Below, in pieces: positions 62,201 through 64,000 of a stretch of DNA of 64,000 nt; within the stretch, counting starts at the first letter, position 1; each line of letters opens with the position of its first letter. Under the pieces are notes generated by a model that did not search any database, had not been told where the DNA came from, and was given only the letters and a program-made list of their open reading frames with translations. The stretch is from Saprospiraceae bacterium. Its GTDB lineage: Bacteria; Bacteroidota; Bacteroidia; Chitinophagales; Saprospiraceae. The stretch is taken from positions 37,945 through 101,944 of the forward strand of contig JAHDEC010000014.1 of NCBI GenBank assembly GCA_020629035.1, written 5' to 3'. A program made the position numbers and the translations under genes.

Positions 62201-63259
62201 ATGACACTCTTTTTCATCCTAACCACTATCATAAATTTGTCGTATTGGATACTTTATACGACGATGATTTTTATGCATAAGTATCAGAAGCAGAGAAACT
62301 TGGATAAAAAATCTGATGTCTTAGTTTGCGCCAAAAATGAAGCGGACAAGCTCGAAAAACTAGTTGATAATATAACGAATCAAAAGGGGCTTTTGAAACT
62401 CATTATTGCCAACGATTATTCAAATGATAATACAGAACTTGTTTTACAAACACTAAAAGAAACACATCAGAATTTATATGACTTTATTCCTTCCATTGAT
62501 ATTTCTGGTAAAAAACAAGCTATAATTGAAGGAATAGATAGATCAAATGCAGAATATATAGCTTTTACAGACGCCGATTGTTTACCCTTGAGTAATCACT
62601 GGCTAGAAAAAATGCTTGGTCAAATAGACAAACAAGATGCAGTATTAGGTTATAGTCCAATGCTGAGAAAAAAAGGATTACTTAATGCCTGGCAAAGGTG
62701 GGAAACCTCCTTTATTGGATTACAGTATTTGGCTATGGCCAAACTTGGACTGGCATACATGGGAGTAGGTCGAAACTTGCTTATTAGAAAAAGATCTATA
62801 GAGTTTTTAGAGTTAAAGGACCTAAGGGCATCATTAAGTGGAGGTGATGATGATTTTTTAGTCCAATATCTCAACCGACAAAAAATAAATATAAATGTAG
62901 ATCCTGAAAGCTTTGTTTACACAAATTCTTGCACCAAATGGAGTGAATACATAAGGCAAAAACAAAGGCATTTGAGTGCTTCCTCGCAATATCCTATACT
63001 TATCCAGTCTATCTTATTTCTATTTTCATTTAGTCATTTAGTTTGGTTTTTACTATTCGTTATATCCTTGTTTACTCAACCTTTAGTAGCGTTTAATTTA
63101 CTTTGTGTAAGGTGGTTTGTTTTATATTTTTGTCAATATTTTAATACTAGGAAACTGGATGTTTCAGACTTATGGAAGTGGACAGCAGTGTTTGATATTG
63201 CTCTTGTTTTCTTTTTTGTTTTCTTTACATTCTTTTTTAGATCAAACACGAAATGGTAA
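62201..63259 (+). CDS. Membrane glycosyltransferase, family 2
   Basis: A 352-residue GT2 enzyme with an N-terminal helix (about 4-24) and two or three C-terminal helices (about 265-345). The GT-A core shows VLVCAKNEADKLEKLV, IIANDYSNDNTE, the DxD motif in FTDADCLPLSNHWLEKM, the acceptor region LSGGDDDFLVQYLN, and KQRHLSAS corresponding to the Q/RxxRW region of processive enzymes. It probably acts on a lipid-linked or cell-surface glycan. It overlaps rsmG by 7 bases. Confidence 0.88.
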   Translation: MTLFFILTTIINLSYWILYTTMIFMHKYQKQRNLDKKSDVLVCAKNEADKLEKLVDNITNQKGLLKLIIANDYSNDNTELVLQTLKETHQNLYDFIPSIDISGKKQAIIEGIDRSNAEYIAFTDADCLPLSNHWLEKMLGQIDKQDAVLGYSPMLRKKGLLNAWQRWETSFIGLQYLAMAKLGLAYMGVGRNLLIRKRSIEFLELKDLRASLSGGDDDFLVQYLNRQKININVDPESFVYTNSCTKWSEYIRQKQRHLSASSQYPILIQSILFLFSFSHLVWFLLFVISLFTQPLVAFNLLCVRWFVLYFCQYFNTRKLDVSDLWKWTAVFDIALVFFFVFFTFFFRSNTKW

Positions 63260-63891
63260 AACATCTAGACAAAGTCTTCCATTATTTTAATGCATTAGAG
63301 GATTCTCAAATAGAACAAATAAAAGCCTTATGGGATATTTACATTGAATGGAATGAAAAGATTAATGTGATCTCAAGAAAGGATATTGAGGAACTCTATT
63401 TAAGGCATGTTCTTCATAGCTTAACCATAGCAAAGTTTATCAAATTTAGACCTGGAGCTTCAGTATTAGACTTAGGAACAGGAGGTGGTTTTCCAGGAAT
63501 ACCGCTCGCCATTTATTTTCCAGAAACGAATTTCCATTTAGTTGATGGAACAGCTAAAAAGATTAGAGTTGTCAATGAAGTGGTTAAACATTTGGATCTA
63601 AAAAACGTGCTAGCTACACAGGATAGAGCTGAAGAATTAAAAACTAAATATGACTTTATCGTGACTAGGGCAGTAGCAAATATGTCCAAGTTGAGAGAGT
63701 GGTCCTTGAAGCGATTAAAACAAGAACAAATTCATGCAATGCCCAATGGAATTATAGCTTTAAAAGGAGGAAATATAAGCCAAGAGCTTAAAGAACTGCC
63801 CAAAGGAGATTTTGTGGAAAAGATATCTATTATTAAATATTTCCCAGAATCACACTTTGAAGAAAAATACTTAGTCTATCTCCAAATGTAG
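63253..63891 (+). CDS. rsmG: 16S rRNA (guanine527-N7)-methyltransferase RsmG
   Basis: Methylates G527 of 16S rRNA; loss gives low-level streptomycin resistance in many bacteria. The 212 residues show KINVISRKDIEELYLRHVLH, the SAM motif VLDLGTGGGFPGIPLAI (about 73-89) and IVTRAVANMSKLREW. The gene (formerly gidB) is often near the origin with mnmG in other phyla; here it lies 33 kb from the candidate origin, next to tRNA-Cys. Confidence 0.96.
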   Translation: MVKHLDKVFHYFNALEDSQIEQIKALWDIYIEWNEKINVISRKDIEELYLRHVLHSLTIAKFIKFRPGASVLDLGTGGGFPGIPLAIYFPETNFHLVDGTAKKIRVVNEVVKHLDLKNVLATQDRAEELKTKYDFIVTRAVANMSKLREWSLKRLKQEQIHAMPNGIIALKGGNISQELKELPKGDFVEKISIIKYFPESHFEEKYLVYLQM

Positions 63892-63927
63892 ATCTGTATA
63901 AAAATTATTTTTTTCTGTTAATTGATG

Positions 63928-63935
63928 TATATTTG
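63928..63935 (+). promoter_or_regulatory. Candidate promoter (-7 box) for tRNA-Cys
   Basis: TATATTTG is an exact TAnnTTTG match. The implied start near 63942 is about 8 bases before the tRNA 5' end. Confidence 0.5.
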
Positions 63936-63949
63936 CCATCCAATTTAAA

Positions 63950-64000
63950 GGTCGCGTGGCCGAGCGGTTAGGCAGTGGTCTGCAAAACCATCTACAGCGG
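63950..64000 (+). tRNA. tRNA-Cys (GCA), cut by the window edge
   Basis: The 5' acceptor strand GGTCGCG starts at 63950, followed by the D arm (GCCGAGCGGTTAGGC) and the anticodon arm GGTCTGCAAAACC, whose loop CTGCAAA gives anticodon GCA (Cys). The variable region begins before the window ends; the T arm and the 3' acceptor strand lie outside. Confidence 0.9.

Noticed and set aside
63253..63891. rsmG as a marker placing the origin at 63 kb
   Set aside because: rsmG/gidB marks origins in some phyla, but there is no box cluster or parS near it here; the 26.7-30.7 kb signals are stronger.

Overview
The window comes from an AT-rich member of the Bacteroidota. The evidence is a PorP/SprF-family protein, a very large PorU-type C25 sortase and a cargo hydrolase with a C-terminal sorting domain (all type IX secretion parts), GldE, a bactofilin/AtpZ pair, DUF4175, DUF5606, GSCFA and FISUMP families, and repeated upstream boxes matching the Bacteroidota -7 element TAnnTTTG. 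The gene mix would suit a Saprospira- or Cytophaga-like lineage, but rank below phylum is a guess. Most of the window is chromosomal housekeeping DNA. I see no prophage, insertion sequence, CRISPR array or integron.

Layout. 1-7.7 kb: a 2-oxoacid dehydrogenase E2 gene (cut by the window edge), cinA and birA on the minus strand, diverging from rsfS-ftsH; then a bactofilin/AtpZ/membrane-protein trio without the ATP synthase genes, and a PorP/SprF gene ending at a clear rho-independent terminator. 7.8-18.5 kb: GSCFA protein, an amidohydrolase-DUF1015 pair, a GbsR-type regulator, gcvT behind a HEAT-cyclophilin lipoprotein, a sorted hydrolase, DUF5606 and the ComM-like ATPase. 18.5-30.2 kb: ferredoxin reductase and ferredoxin, an M1 aminopeptidase, DUF4175, an RsbW-like ATPase and ybeY; two perfect parS-type palindromes; a second M1 peptidase; heme A synthase. 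30.2-30.7 kb: a 497-base gene-free, AT-rich block with repeats. 30.7-54.4 kb: an unbroken run of plus-strand genes (dtd, MazG-like, permease, PP2C, TM2/TPR, CBS, Omp85-like, NAD kinase, secA, rodA, tgt, LptF/G, ECF sigma, mutY, ssb, gldE, Lhr-like helicase, FISUMP, methionine aminotransferase, omega-amidase). 54.4-64 kb: a small glycan locus (C5-epimerase-like, WecF-like, WecD-like), the PorU-type sortase, a GT2 glycosyltransferase, rsmG and the start of tRNA-Cys.

The most interesting region is 26.7-30.7 kb. Two perfect copies of TGTTCCACGTGGAACA, the ParB-binding parS type, lie just after ybeY. About 3.9 kb away, the gene-free block holds five exact copies of ACTAACAA in one orientation, an overlapping TTGGTA/TACCAA palindrome cluster, a 39-base A/T-only tract and a perfect DnaA box. 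From there to the right every gene runs the same way for 24 kb. I read this as a candidate replication origin with its centromere; the parS call is strong and the oriC call is tentative. A second lead is the secA leader, where two mutually exclusive RNA stems can be drawn.

Many starts are TTG or GTG, and several gene pairs overlap as TTGA or ATGA, so translational coupling looks common. No Shine-Dalgarno sequences were used to choose starts, because Bacteroidota generally lack them.
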